Shown: one piece after another, positions 16,165 through 23,736 of the stretch
Position numbering within the stretch: the first letter of the stretch is position 1
How the letters are laid out: the number at the start of each line of letters is the position of its first letter
DNA from: an uncultured bacterium
GTDB lineage: Bacteria; Myxococcota_A; Polyangia; Polyangiales; Houyiibacteriaceae
Reading direction: 5' to 3'
Length of the DNA stretch: 64,000 nt
NCBI GenBank assembly: GCA_938024995.1
Contig: CALJDU010000001.1
Span: 1 to 64,000, forward strand
The notes under the pieces: model-generated
Told to the model about the DNA's origin: nothing
What the model saw: only the letters and a program-made list of their open reading frames with translations
The model's database searches: none
Program-made: the position numbers and the translations under genes

Positions 16165-16470
16165 GTGTACCTCGCGCGCGTGATCGGCACCGTGGTGGCG
16201 TCGCAAAAAGAGCCGACCATCCAAGGCCTCAAGCTGCTTCTCGTGAAGCAGTGCGGCCTGGACGGTCAGGCGGACGAGAGCGGCGCAACGCTGGTCGCGG
16301 CCGACGCGATCGGTGCGGGCGTGGGCGAGGTGGTGCTCTACGCCTCGGGCTCCAGTGCGCGGCAGACGAAGGTCACCGACAAGCGCCCAGTCGACGCCGT
16401 CGTGATGGCGATCGTCGACCAGGTCGCGGTCCGCGGAGACGCTACGTACACCAAGTTCGAGTCGGAGTAG
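16165..16470 (+). CDS. BMC-P pentameric vertex protein (EutN/CcmL family)
   Basis: The 101-residue protein has the EutN/CcmL layout. It starts with the [15 protein letters not shown] strand pair. A middle LLLVKQC strand follows, then a late [12 protein letters not shown] loop, and it ends with [14 protein letters not shown]. Family members form pentamers that cap the vertices of the microcompartment. The start is GTG 16165, only 3 bases after the BMC-H stop, so it is translated as part of the shell operon. Only this one pentamer gene is in the window; H. ochraceum has three, so others may lie elsewhere in the genome. Confidence 0.95.
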   Translation: MYLARVIGTVVASQKEPTIQGLKLLLVKQCGLDGQADESGATLVAADAIGAGVGEVVLYASGSSARQTKVTDKRPVDAVVMAIVDQVAVRGDATYTKFESE

Positions 16471-16477
16471 GTAGACC

Positions 16478-17980
16478 ATGGCGCGCAGTGGACAGTTCGA
16501 TGACGCGACCCTTGAGGCGATCGTAGAAGCAGTGGTGGGGAGGGTGCGGCAAGACCTCGCCCCCAACCGCTCGCTGGTTGTGCCTCCGCGCGTCGTGGCG
16601 CCTCGTGGTTCCGCGAGTTCTCACGGCTCGGGTTCTCGGAGCTATCGCGCTCCGGCCGTCCACGGTCAACGTGGGGCGGGCGTGCACGATGATCTCGACG
16701 TGGCCGTTCAGACCGCGCGCGAGAACTTCGAGATGTTTGACGCGATGCCGCTGCAGACCCGCTACGACGTGGTCGCGAACATGCGGAAGGTCGCGCTCGC
16801 GCACCTCGATGAGATGTGCCACCGCGCGGTCGACGAGACGAACCTGGGTCGGGTCGAAGACAAGCTGATCAAGAACCGCGTCGCGATCACAAAGACGCCG
16901 GGGCCAGAGTTTCTCAAGGCGGAAGCGTACAGCGGTGACGATGGGTTGATGTTGCTCGAGCGCGCGCCGTTCGGCGTCATCACCTCGATCACCCCGTGCA
17001 CCAACCCAACCGAGACCATCATCAACAATGGCATCGGGATGATCTCCGCGGGCAACGCGGTGGTCTTCAACGTTCACCCGGCCGCGAAGAAGACGAGCGC
17101 CTGGTACATCTCGCTCCTCAACGACGCCATCCGGGCGGCGGGCGGTCCTCCTTCGCTGCTCAACTGCATCGCGGAGCCGACGGTCGCCAGCGCGCAAGCG
17201 GCGATGCGTCACAAGGGCGTTCGCTTGGTCGTCGTCACCGGCGGCGGCGCGGTCGTTCGAGAAGCGTTCAAGAGCGGCAAGCGCGCGGTGTGCGCGGGAC
17301 CCGGAAACCCGCCAGTCGTGGTCGACGAGACCGCGCGGATCGATGTCGCGGCGCGCGGGATCATCGCGGGCAGCGGCTTTGACAACAACGTCATCTGCAC
17401 CTGCGAGAAGGTCGGCGTCGCGGTCGCAGACATCTACGACCGTCTGCTCGATGAGATGGAGCGTGGTCGCGCCTACCGCTGCTCGGCGAGTGATGTGCGC
17501 GCGCTCGAGAAGACCCTCATGGTCGACGAGAGCCACATCAACCGCGAGTTCGTCGGCAAGAACGCTAGCGTCTTGCTCGGCAGCATCGGAAAGCGCGTGG
17601 ACGACGACTGTCGCATCCTCTTCGCGGACCTCCCGGAGGAGCACCCCTTCGTGCAAACCGAGATGCTCATGCCGATGCTCGGGATGGTTCGCGCGCCCGA
17701 CACCGAAGAAGCGATTCAGATCGCCAAGCGGGTCGAGCATGGCTACGGCCACACCGCGGTCATGTACTCGACGAACATCGAGAACCTCAGCCGTATGGCC
17801 CGCGTCGCCAACTGCAGCATCTTCGTGAAGAACGCGCCCAACTTCGCCGGTATCGGCGCGGGCGGCGAGGGCTACACCAGCTGGACCATCGCGTCGCCGA
17901 CGGGTGAGGGTCTGACGACATGCCGCACGTTCTCACGTGAGCGCCGCTGCACCCTCAAAGACCACTTCCGCATCTGCTGA
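16478..17980 (+). CDS. CoA-acylating aldehyde dehydrogenase, microcompartment cargo (EutE/PduP-like)
   Basis: The 500-residue enzyme should convert an aldehyde plus CoA and NAD+ to acyl-CoA. Residues 1-27 form an amphipathic helix (FDDATLEAIVEAVVGRV) followed by a Ser/Gly/Pro-rich linker to about 60; this is the usual form of an encapsulation peptide. The dehydrogenase domain shows SITPCTNPTETIINN and the cofactor-site VVVTGGGAVVREAF. The nucleophile region FDNNVICTCEK places the catalytic Cys at 307, with Cys309 next to it. It lies between the pentamer gene and the second BMC-T gene with gaps of 7 and 2 bases. It is the only enzyme in the shell operon. The substrate, acetaldehyde or propionaldehyde, is inferred. 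Confidence 0.93.
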   Translation: MARSGQFDDATLEAIVEAVVGRVRQDLAPNRSLVVPPRVVAPRGSASSHGSGSRSYRAPAVHGQRGAGVHDDLDVAVQTARENFEMFDAMPLQTRYDVVANMRKVALAHLDEMCHRAVDETNLGRVEDKLIKNRVAITKTPGPEFLKAEAYSGDDGLMLLERAPFGVITSITPCTNPTETIINNGIGMISAGNAVVFNVHPAAKKTSAWYISLLNDAIRAAGGPPSLLNCIAEPTVASAQAAMRHKGVRLVVVTGGGAVVREAFKSGKRAVCAGPGNPPVVVDETARIDVAARGIIAGSGFDNNVICTCEKVGVAVADIYDRLLDEMERGRAYRCSASDVRALEKTLMVDESHINREFVGKNASVLLGSIGKRVDDDCRILFADLPEEHPFVQTEMLMPMLGMVRAPDTEEAIQIAKRVEHGYGHTAVMYSTNIENLSRMARVANCSIFVKNAPNFAGIGAGGEGYTSWTIASPTGEGLTTCRTFSRERRCTLKDHFRIC

Positions 17981-17982
17981 GC

Positions 17983-18543
17983 TTGTCTGCCGAAGAGCCA
18001 GCGCTCGCGGTCGTCGAGCTCTCGAGCATCGCTCGGGGGCTCTCGGTCGTGGACGCGTTGGTGAAGCGAGCGCGGGTGCGCCTCTTGATGGCGGACCCCG
18101 TCACGCCTGGCAAGCTCGTGATCATCTTCGTGGGCGCCGTCGCCGAAGTGGAGGAGTCGCTCGACGCCGCGCGTGAAGCCGCGGCCGGCGCGGAGCTTGA
18201 TGTCTTGCTCCTGCCTGGCGTCCACGACGATCTCGTCGAGGCGCTCGCGGACCTCACCCGTCCACCGGTCGAAGGCGCGATTGGGGTGCTCGAGATGACC
18301 ACCGTCGCGTCGACGTTGCGCGCAACAGATGCGTTGCTGAAGGCGGCCGAGGTGAAGCTGGTCGCGCTGCACTTGGCGCGCGGCATCGGCGGCAAGGGCT
18401 ACGTCGCGTTTACCGGGGAGCATCACTTCGTCGAGGCGGCGCTCGAGGCCGGGGATGAAGCGGTCGCTCCAGAACATCGCGCCGGCTACGAGCTGATCGC
18501 GCGTCCGCATCCCGAGCTCGATTGGATGCTCGGGCGGCTCTAG
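17983..18543 (+). CDS. BMC-T trimeric shell protein, Hoch_5812-like
   Basis: A 186-residue tandem-BMC protein. Domain 1 has AVVELSSIARGLSVVDALVK and VGAVAEVEESLDAARE; domain 2 has GAIGVLEMTTVASTLRATDA and GKGYVAFTGEHHFVEAALEA. It matches, from memory, the single-layer BMC-T1 trimer of H. ochraceum (Hoch_5812). The start is TTG 17983, two bases after the dehydrogenase stop, which implies translational coupling. The TAG stop codon is the first three bases of the terminal inverted repeat of the MITE-like element that follows. It ends the operon. Confidence 0.93.
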   Translation: MSAEEPALAVVELSSIARGLSVVDALVKRARVRLLMADPVTPGKLVIIFVGAVAEVEESLDAAREAAAGAELDVLLLPGVHDDLVEALADLTRPPVEGAIGVLEMTTVASTLRATDALLKAAEVKLVALHLARGIGGKGYVAFTGEHHFVEAALEAGDEAVAPEHRAGYELIARPHPELDWMLGRL

Positions 18544-18707
18544 CAGGCCGCTGAAAAACTCGCAGGCGCGCTTCGCGCTCGGCCTCGCACCTCGTCCGTC
18601 GTCCGCCGACGCTCAAAAATACTCGGCATTGTTGTCGGTCAGTGGACACGAACGCGATACGGGCAGCATCACCAATCGCATCCAGCGACTTTTTCAGCGA
18701 CCTGCTA
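18541..18707. mobile_element. MITE-like element with 23-bp imperfect terminal inverted repeats
   Basis: The left end at 18541-18563 and the reverse complement of the right end at 18685-18707 match at 21 of 23 positions (core GCTGAAAAA). The 167-bp unit encodes no transposase. Its ends resemble those of insertion sequences that terminate in GCTGAAAAA-type repeats, so it is probably a non-autonomous derivative moved by a transposase elsewhere. It sits exactly at the end of the microcompartment operon, supplying the stop codon of the last gene, and could fold into a long stem that ends transcription. The inverted repeat is seen; mobility is inferred. Confidence 0.6.
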
Positions 18708-18723
18708 GCTCTCTGGTTCGCGG

Positions 18724-20481
18724 CTAGAGCGTCGCGGAGAAGGTCGGCAAGCCAAGGCCGGCGGCGGACCGGATCCAAGGCCCTGGCCCGGCGTGACCGT
18801 CGTAGATGAAGAGGTCGCCGTCCACAACGGGAGCGTCGAGACGAACGCGGAGTCCGTCGTCGCTCGCTTCGACCTCGACGACGCGGCTCAAGGTCCCCGC
18901 GAGCCGGAACGACGCCGCGATGCCATCGTCGACCGTGAGGGTTTGTGGTCGGGAGAGCGTGACGTGGACCTCGCGTTCGGAGACCCGCTGCACGCGCGCG
19001 ATATCGGGCGGCTCGACCTCGTCTCCGGCTCCGCTCGCGTAGAGGTCACGACCGAGTAGATCCGCGTAGCGTTCGCCGAGGGTCGCGTAGCCGTTGTCGT
19101 ACGCGAAGTGACAGCCATCGTGCGCGTCGATCCCGGTGGTCGTCATGAGCGCGGTTCGGGGGAGACGGCGCGCGAGCTGTCGCTGCGCTTCCCGCACGGG
19201 GATGGAGCTCGGTCCGCCGCAGCCTTTACGGGTCTGCGTGAGGTAGAAGCGCTCGACCCCCGGGAAGTCTGCGCGCCAGTCTTCGTGCAGCGACGTGACG
19301 CCGCGCGCGTGGGCTTCGCCGTCCTCGCGATCTGACTCGCCTTGGTAGAAGAGAACGGCGCGGACGTCTTCGGCGAGACCTGCGCGTTGCATCCGCGTGA
19401 GCAGGCGTCCGTAGTTGGTCTCCAGGTTGTCGGGCAGCGCGTCGTCCCGCTGGAAGTACGCGATCTCTTGTGCGCCGCGACCACCATTGACGATCGCGAG
19501 CGGGATCCCGTGGCGATCGATTAAGAGGCGCCCCATCCGCATCGCCCACTGACCGATGTGCCCACGTCCGCGCCCGTTGTTGCCGACCGCGCGGTGCCAT
19601 TCGCGATCCGCCGCGCTGTCGTCCGGGTCTTCTTCGAGCGTCCCGTACGAGCGGAGGAACGTGCCCGCGTTGATGTTGGCGTCGCCGTCGAACGAGCGCG
19701 CGACCGCGTTGGATTGTCCGTTAATCACGATGACGTCGCCGGAGACGAGATCACCGATGTCCTCCAGCACGATATCGCGGTCGGGTCGAACGCCCGTGAT
19801 GCGGATCGCGTAGGTCTCTCGCTCCGCCGGGACGCGCAGGGAGACGTCGAAGGCGAGCCCGCCGGGGTCGCACAGGCTGCCGGTGTCGCGGGAGATGATC
19901 TCGCCGTCGGACTCACGGACCAGATCCACGTGCCGCTCGATGAAGCCGCTCGGGATGTGTCCCGCGATGCGAACGCTCCCGCGTTGCGTCGCGCGGTTCC
20001 GCGGGAAGAGCGCACCGGGGGAGGGCGCGGTGATGAAGCGGACGCCTCCGCTCTCTCGCGCCGGCGCGACTCGGATCGATAGCTCGGCGCGCGCGGTGAG
20101 ACCGCTGTCGTCCTCCACCGTGAGGCGAACGCGATGGCAGCCAGGACCAAAGCGCCTACGCTGACGCGTCTCCAGGCTGCGGGAGCCATCGGGGAAGGTC
20201 CAGAGCGTCCGCGTGATCGCGCCGTCGGGGTCGTAGCTCTCCGCCGCGTCGAGGTGAACCACCAAGGTGTCCGCGCCGCGCGTCTCGTCGGCGTTGATGA
20301 TCGCGATCGGAGCGAGCCCCGCTTCCGTGTTCGTGTCTCGCGTATCGGCTCGTGTGTCGATGCTCGTGTCGACGCGCGTGTCGGGCGCGTCCCCGGCGTC
20401 TCGCGTCACGGTTCGCGCACATCCGCAAAGGACGCTCCCGACGAAGAGCAACGAGATGCAGGTCGTGACGGCCGAACTCAC
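18724..20481 (-). CDS. Lipoprotein SGNH esterase with PKD-like domain (sialate O-acetylesterase-like)
   Basis: The 585-residue exported protein has a lipobox ending near Cys21 (VLCGCART) and an Asp/Thr-rich linker. A PKD-like domain (about 55-140; VVHLDAAESYDPDG and TLWTFPDG) follows. The catalytic part carries INGQSNA (Ser of the GQSN block), FYQGESD and a final DAHDGCHF with Asp and His, as in carbohydrate acetylesterases of the SGNH type. A beta-sandwich tail closes the protein. It probably removes acetyl groups from polysaccharides at the cell surface. It is encoded opposite to the microcompartment operon, with its stop codon 16 bases past the MITE-like element. Confidence 0.83.
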   Translation of the reverse strand: MSSAVTTCISLLFVGSVLCGCARTVTRDAGDAPDTRVDTSIDTRADTRDTNTEAGLAPIAIINADETRGADTLVVHLDAAESYDPDGAITRTLWTFPDGSRSLETRQRRRFGPGCHRVRLTVEDDSGLTARAELSIRVAPARESGGVRFITAPSPGALFPRNRATQRGSVRIAGHIPSGFIERHVDLVRESDGEIISRDTGSLCDPGGLAFDVSLRVPAERETYAIRITGVRPDRDIVLEDIGDLVSGDVIVINGQSNAVARSFDGDANINAGTFLRSYGTLEEDPDDSAADREWHRAVGNNGRGRGHIGQWAMRMGRLLIDRHGIPLAIVNGGRGAQEIAYFQRDDALPDNLETNYGRLLTRMQRAGLAEDVRAVLFYQGESDREDGEAHARGVTSLHEDWRADFPGVERFYLTQTRKGCGGPSSIPVREAQRQLARRLPRTALMTTTGIDAHDGCHFAYDNGYATLGERYADLLGRDLYASGAGDEVEPPDIARVQRVSEREVHVTLSRPQTLTVDDGIAASFRLAGTLSRVVEVEASDDGLRVRLDAPVVDGDLFIYDGHAGPGPWIRSAAGLGLPTFSATL

Positions 20482-20563
20482 TTTTGGAACCTAGCAGCGC
20501 AGGCGCCGCGCGGCGCTCGCTTTGCGATTGGTGTGACGCACCCAACGTGTTAAGTGCTTGCGC

Positions 20564-21292
20564 ATGCCGATGGAGTTGCGCTTCGTCACGCTCTTGGCCT
20601 TCGTTGTCGCGTGGTGGCTCGCGGGGCGCCTGCTGGCGCGCGCAAAGCGGTCTGGGCGGCTGGTGCACCTCGAGCTCTCGCTCGTTCACTATGCCCTGGT
20701 CCCGCCGGCCTACATCGTGACGTGGGTCCTGTCGCCCGACCCGTTCAACCCGAGGATGGATGGCTCGACGTTTCAGTTGACGGTCTTGATCGCCAACGTG
20801 GCGTTCCTGATCGCGGAGTCAATCGCGGCCGCGATGGAAGAACGGAAGGCGCACGGATCGATCGCGTTTCACCACTTCTATCTGTCTCTTGTCTGCGTGC
20901 CGTTCATCCTCCTGAGCCCGATCTACCAATCCTGTATCTGGGTCGGCGCGCACCAGATCAATTCAGCGGTGCACGAGGCGAATCGTATGTTGCGGAGCCG
21001 CGGCGTGAGTCCGCGAGCGTGGGTGGCCTGCACGCTGACCGAGCTTGTCGTCTTCGTCTTGGTGCGTTGGGTTTCGTTCACCCCGCTCTCCGCCTACGTC
21101 GTCTACAATGCGTTCGCGGCGGAGCCGATGCTGCCTTTCGTCGGGGTCACCTGTGCTCTCGTCGCGTTGGCCTTGCTTGGGCTCCACGCGGTGTGGACGC
21201 CGGCGACCGTGCGTCGGTACCGCACGGCGGTGGCGACCTGGCGACGAGCCCGGGCCCCGGTCGCCACCAGTATGACATCGGATGCGCGCTGA
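20564..21292 (+). CDS. Polytopic membrane protein, 242 aa, possibly TLC-like
   Basis: The protein has five or six hydrophobic spans. One loop-helix region, SIAFHHFYLSLVCVPF, has a His pair at a helix start, loosely like the TLC/LAG1 family, but the match is weak. ATG 20564 was chosen; a TTG two codons upstream and an ATG two codons downstream are alternatives. It is transcribed divergently from the esterase with about 80 bases between them. Function unknown. Confidence 0.6.
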   Translation: MPMELRFVTLLAFVVAWWLAGRLLARAKRSGRLVHLELSLVHYALVPPAYIVTWVLSPDPFNPRMDGSTFQLTVLIANVAFLIAESIAAAMEERKAHGSIAFHHFYLSLVCVPFILLSPIYQSCIWVGAHQINSAVHEANRMLRSRGVSPRAWVACTLTELVVFVLVRWVSFTPLSAYVVYNAFAAEPMLPFVGVTCALVALALLGLHAVWTPATVRRYRTAVATWRRARAPVATSMTSDAR

Positions 21293-21413
21293 GCTCCGGG
21301 CTCTCAAGGGTGCAGAATCCGCAGGTCGACTGCGCAAGTGGCAGCGGCAGACGTGTTCTCGCCTTTGCGCGATGGTCTAAAGACGCGGCACGCGGATTGC
21401 TCCGTTTACGCGC

Positions 21414-22514
21414 ATGCACCTGATGCCTTCGACTCATGCAGGGCGGTGTTCTCATCGTCTGCTCCTCCCCACCTTGATCCTCTCGTTGGTCGTGTTCGGC
21501 TGTGGCGATGACGACGACAGCGCGATGGATACGGGAGCCACGGCGGACACCGGATCAGACGCCGTCGGCGAAGACACAGCAGACGTGTCCGATACGGGGG
21601 CGGATACCGGCGGTTCGGGTGAATGCGACCCCGGTGCGCCAGGGACGCGGCCCGCGCTCTTTCTCGACGGGAGCCTCGCGAGCGGCGTGACAGAGGAACC
21701 GTGCATGCTGACGAACGGCGAGGAGGTCATGTGCTATCGAATCGAGATCGTCGGTGAGCCGACCAATCACGAGACGGGTCCCTACTGTCCACGGACCATC
21801 GACGACGGGCCCGAAGACGTTGGTCTCTGGCCCGAGTCCGGCACCCTCTACGACGTCGACGGCGCGTTCGTGACCAACCTCGCGACCTTCTACGACGACC
21901 CGACCTGGCAGCTCTACAACCCAGATACGGGTGAAGTGAACGTCACGGACACGGCGGAGTCTTGCCTCGCGGCGGCGATGCCCGACGCGCCCGAGGAGTA
22001 CGCGAACTTCTGCGTGGAGTGCACGCTGGAGGACGTCGGCGGACCATCGGTGATCGAGTACCTCATCCCGATCGTTCCGGTCCCGCGGGACGGCGCTCCG
22101 GGCGAGATCGGGAATACGCCTCCCGGGGTCAGCCTGAACGGTGTCCGAATCGAGTTTCCGGCAGACACCGACATCATCTTGGGCGCGTACAACATCGCGC
22201 CGCTGGATGACTGCGGCGGTCACGTGAACAACGGGATCGGCTACCACTATCACGAGTCCACCGGCTGCGCGGACGCGCTTGAGCAGTGCGATGGGCACGC
22301 GCCACTGATCGGGTTCGCGCAGGATGGGTATCCCATCTACGCGATGACGGGGGAGGACCGGGTCGAGCCGAGTGACCTCGACGCGTGCCGCGGACACACC
22401 GACGACGTGCGCGGCTACCACTATCACGCAGCGAGTCCGGGCGAGAACATGTTCATCGGGTGCTTCTCCGGCGAGATCGTCGACGCGGGTGGTGGACGAC
22501 CGCCGCGGCGATGA
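21414..22514 (+). CDS. YHYH-domain lipoprotein
   Basis: The 366-residue product has a signal with lipobox ending at Cys30 (VVFGCGDDD), then an Asp/Thr/Gly-rich linker to about residue 65. The body shows the features of the YHYH family: two YHYH motifs (GIGYHYHES and RGYHYHAA), GHAPLIGFAQDGYPIYA and several Cys pairs. YHYH proteins are extracytoplasmic and of unsettled function; the His motifs suggest metal binding. The ATGA overlap with the next gene, which encodes a His-rich protein, indicates a two-gene operon and strengthens the metal idea. Confidence 0.85.
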   Translation: MHLMPSTHAGRCSHRLLLPTLILSLVVFGCGDDDDSAMDTGATADTGSDAVGEDTADVSDTGADTGGSGECDPGAPGTRPALFLDGSLASGVTEEPCMLTNGEEVMCYRIEIVGEPTNHETGPYCPRTIDDGPEDVGLWPESGTLYDVDGAFVTNLATFYDDPTWQLYNPDTGEVNVTDTAESCLAAAMPDAPEEYANFCVECTLEDVGGPSVIEYLIPIVPVPRDGAPGEIGNTPPGVSLNGVRIEFPADTDIILGAYNIAPLDDCGGHVNNGIGYHYHESTGCADALEQCDGHAPLIGFAQDGYPIYAMTGEDRVEPSDLDACRGHTDDVRGYHYHAASPGENMFIGCFSGEIVDAGGGRPPRR

Positions 22515-22930
22515 GAACCCTCTTCACGTTCATGACCCTCTGGCTCGTGTTCGGAGACGCGACGACCGCCTCGGCGCACAGCGGCTTCCCGAACATGGCC
22601 GCCCGGGAGGTCTGCGCGGACTCGGCGCTGGGTGACGCGTGCGAGTGGCGTGACGCTCATCGCGCGCGCTACATCGGAACGTGTCGCCGCGTTTCGGAAA
22701 CGTTGCTCTGCGTCCGCCACCGGCCGATCGATCGCTCCGACGTCCTACGCGATCACGATCACGACACCGCGCATGACGCAGAACATGGTCACGGCCACGA
22801 ACATGGCGACGTGCACGCGGCTCCCGGCGAGACCACGGAAGCGGGCGCGGCGTGGCCTCTGGGGATCGCTTTCGTTGGCCTGGGTGGATTCGCATGGACG
22901 CGGCGACGTTGTGGTGAAGACCGACCGTAG
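22511..22930 (+). CDS. Secreted His-rich protein with C-terminal membrane anchor
   Basis: A 139-residue protein with a signal peptide (about 1-22, ending ASAHS) and a small Cys-containing domain (four Cys between 35 and 70). A His/Asp-rich stretch follows with about ten histidines (HDHDTAHDAEHGHGHEHG). The C-terminus is one hydrophobic helix and RRR, like protein-sorting tails such as GlyGly-CTERM; the Cys of MYXO-CTERM is missing. It is translationally coupled to the YHYH lipoprotein by ATGA. The His tract could buffer zinc, copper or nickel. No named family is recognised. Confidence 0.7.
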   Translation: MRTLFTFMTLWLVFGDATTASAHSGFPNMAAREVCADSALGDACEWRDAHRARYIGTCRRVSETLLCVRHRPIDRSDVLRDHDHDTAHDAEHGHGHEHGDVHAAPGETTEAGAAWPLGIAFVGLGGFAWTRRRCGEDRP

Positions 22931-23109
22931 CGGGCGCGTGGTCTCCTCGAAGACGCGACAAAACGCACACCGTTGACGATTTCTACAAAGCGTTTCGAAC
23001 CGCTGTTGTCGCAACAATGGTGTTCGCATACCGTGCCAACGCGCCTTCGTGGGCGGCCCCACAGCGGTGGGGTCAACGAGCTGATTTCGCTCGGACGGGC
23101 GCACGGTTT

Positions 23110-23736
23110 GTGAACGTGCCGAGCACCAAAGAGAGGGTCAGCGACGAGGCAGAAGACGCGCTCTTGGCGGCTGCTCAGGCGGGCGACTCGCGAGCGTTCA
23201 GTAAGCTGGTTCGCCTGCACGATCGCCGCGTCATGGCGTGCGCGATGCAAATGCTCGGCGACCGGGCGAGGGCGGAAGACGCGGCGCAAGAGACGTTCCT
23301 CCGGGCGTGGCGCGCCATCGCGCGATTCGATGGTCGCTCGAAGCTCTCGACCTGGCTGTACCGGATCTGCGTCAACGTTTGTCTCAACCACATTCGGAAG
23401 CGCAAGCGGACACAAGCCTCGGACATCGACGACCCGCGCACGCCCGCCATTGAAGCGGATCCGTCACAGGGCAACACCAGTCCAGTGCATGCGCTTCACA
23501 CTCAGGAGCTGCAGAAGCGTCTCCAGGGTGCGCTGGATGGCTTGTCGCCAAGCCTGCGGAGCGCCGTGGTGTTGGTGCTTCTTCAAGGCCTCCCGCACAA
23601 GGAAGCGGGGGAGGTGCTTGGGTGTCCCGAAGGCACCGTGGCATGGCGTATTCATGAGGCGCGCCGGAAGCTCCGCGTCGAGCTCGCGGACCTCGTTCCA
23701 GAGACGCGACCGAAGCGCGGAAAGGGGACGAAGTGA
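23110..23736 (+). CDS. ECF-type RNA polymerase sigma factor
   Basis: The product, 208 residues from GTG 23110, has region 2 (FSKLVRLHDRRVMACAMQML, then EDAAQETFLRAWRAIARFD and STWLYRICVNVCLNHIRKR) and region 4 (LDGLSPSLRSAVVLVLLQGL, then GCPEGTVAWRIHEARRKLR). These are the normal two domains of an extracytoplasmic-function sigma-70 protein. The open frame extends upstream but lacks family similarity there, so a start near 23110-23116 is preferred. The stop overlaps the GTG of the next gene (GTGA), which encodes a membrane protein likely to regulate it. Confidence 0.92.
   Translation: MNVPSTKERVSDEAEDALLAAAQAGDSRAFSKLVRLHDRRVMACAMQMLGDRARAEDAAQETFLRAWRAIARFDGRSKLSTWLYRICVNVCLNHIRKRKRTQASDIDDPRTPAIEADPSQGNTSPVHALHTQELQKRLQGALDGLSPSLRSAVVLVLLQGLPHKEAGEVLGCPEGTVAWRIHEARRKLRVELADLVPETRPKRGKGTK

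Noticed and set aside
15004..16566. Upstream continuation of the kinase frame on the minus strand through the BMC-T, BMC-H and BMC-P genes
   Set aside because: It is antisense to well-supported shell genes, has no similarity to anything, and the kinase similarity begins only at about 15003; high GC keeps the frame open.
18410..18778. Minus-strand open frame across the MITE-like element
   Set aside because: It runs through the inverted repeats and into flanking genes, with no transposase signature; at best it is a remnant.
22860..22930. MYXO-CTERM sorting signal on the His-rich protein
   Set aside because: The hydrophobic helix and RRR are present, but the Cys expected before the helix is missing, so only a generic C-terminal anchor is claimed.
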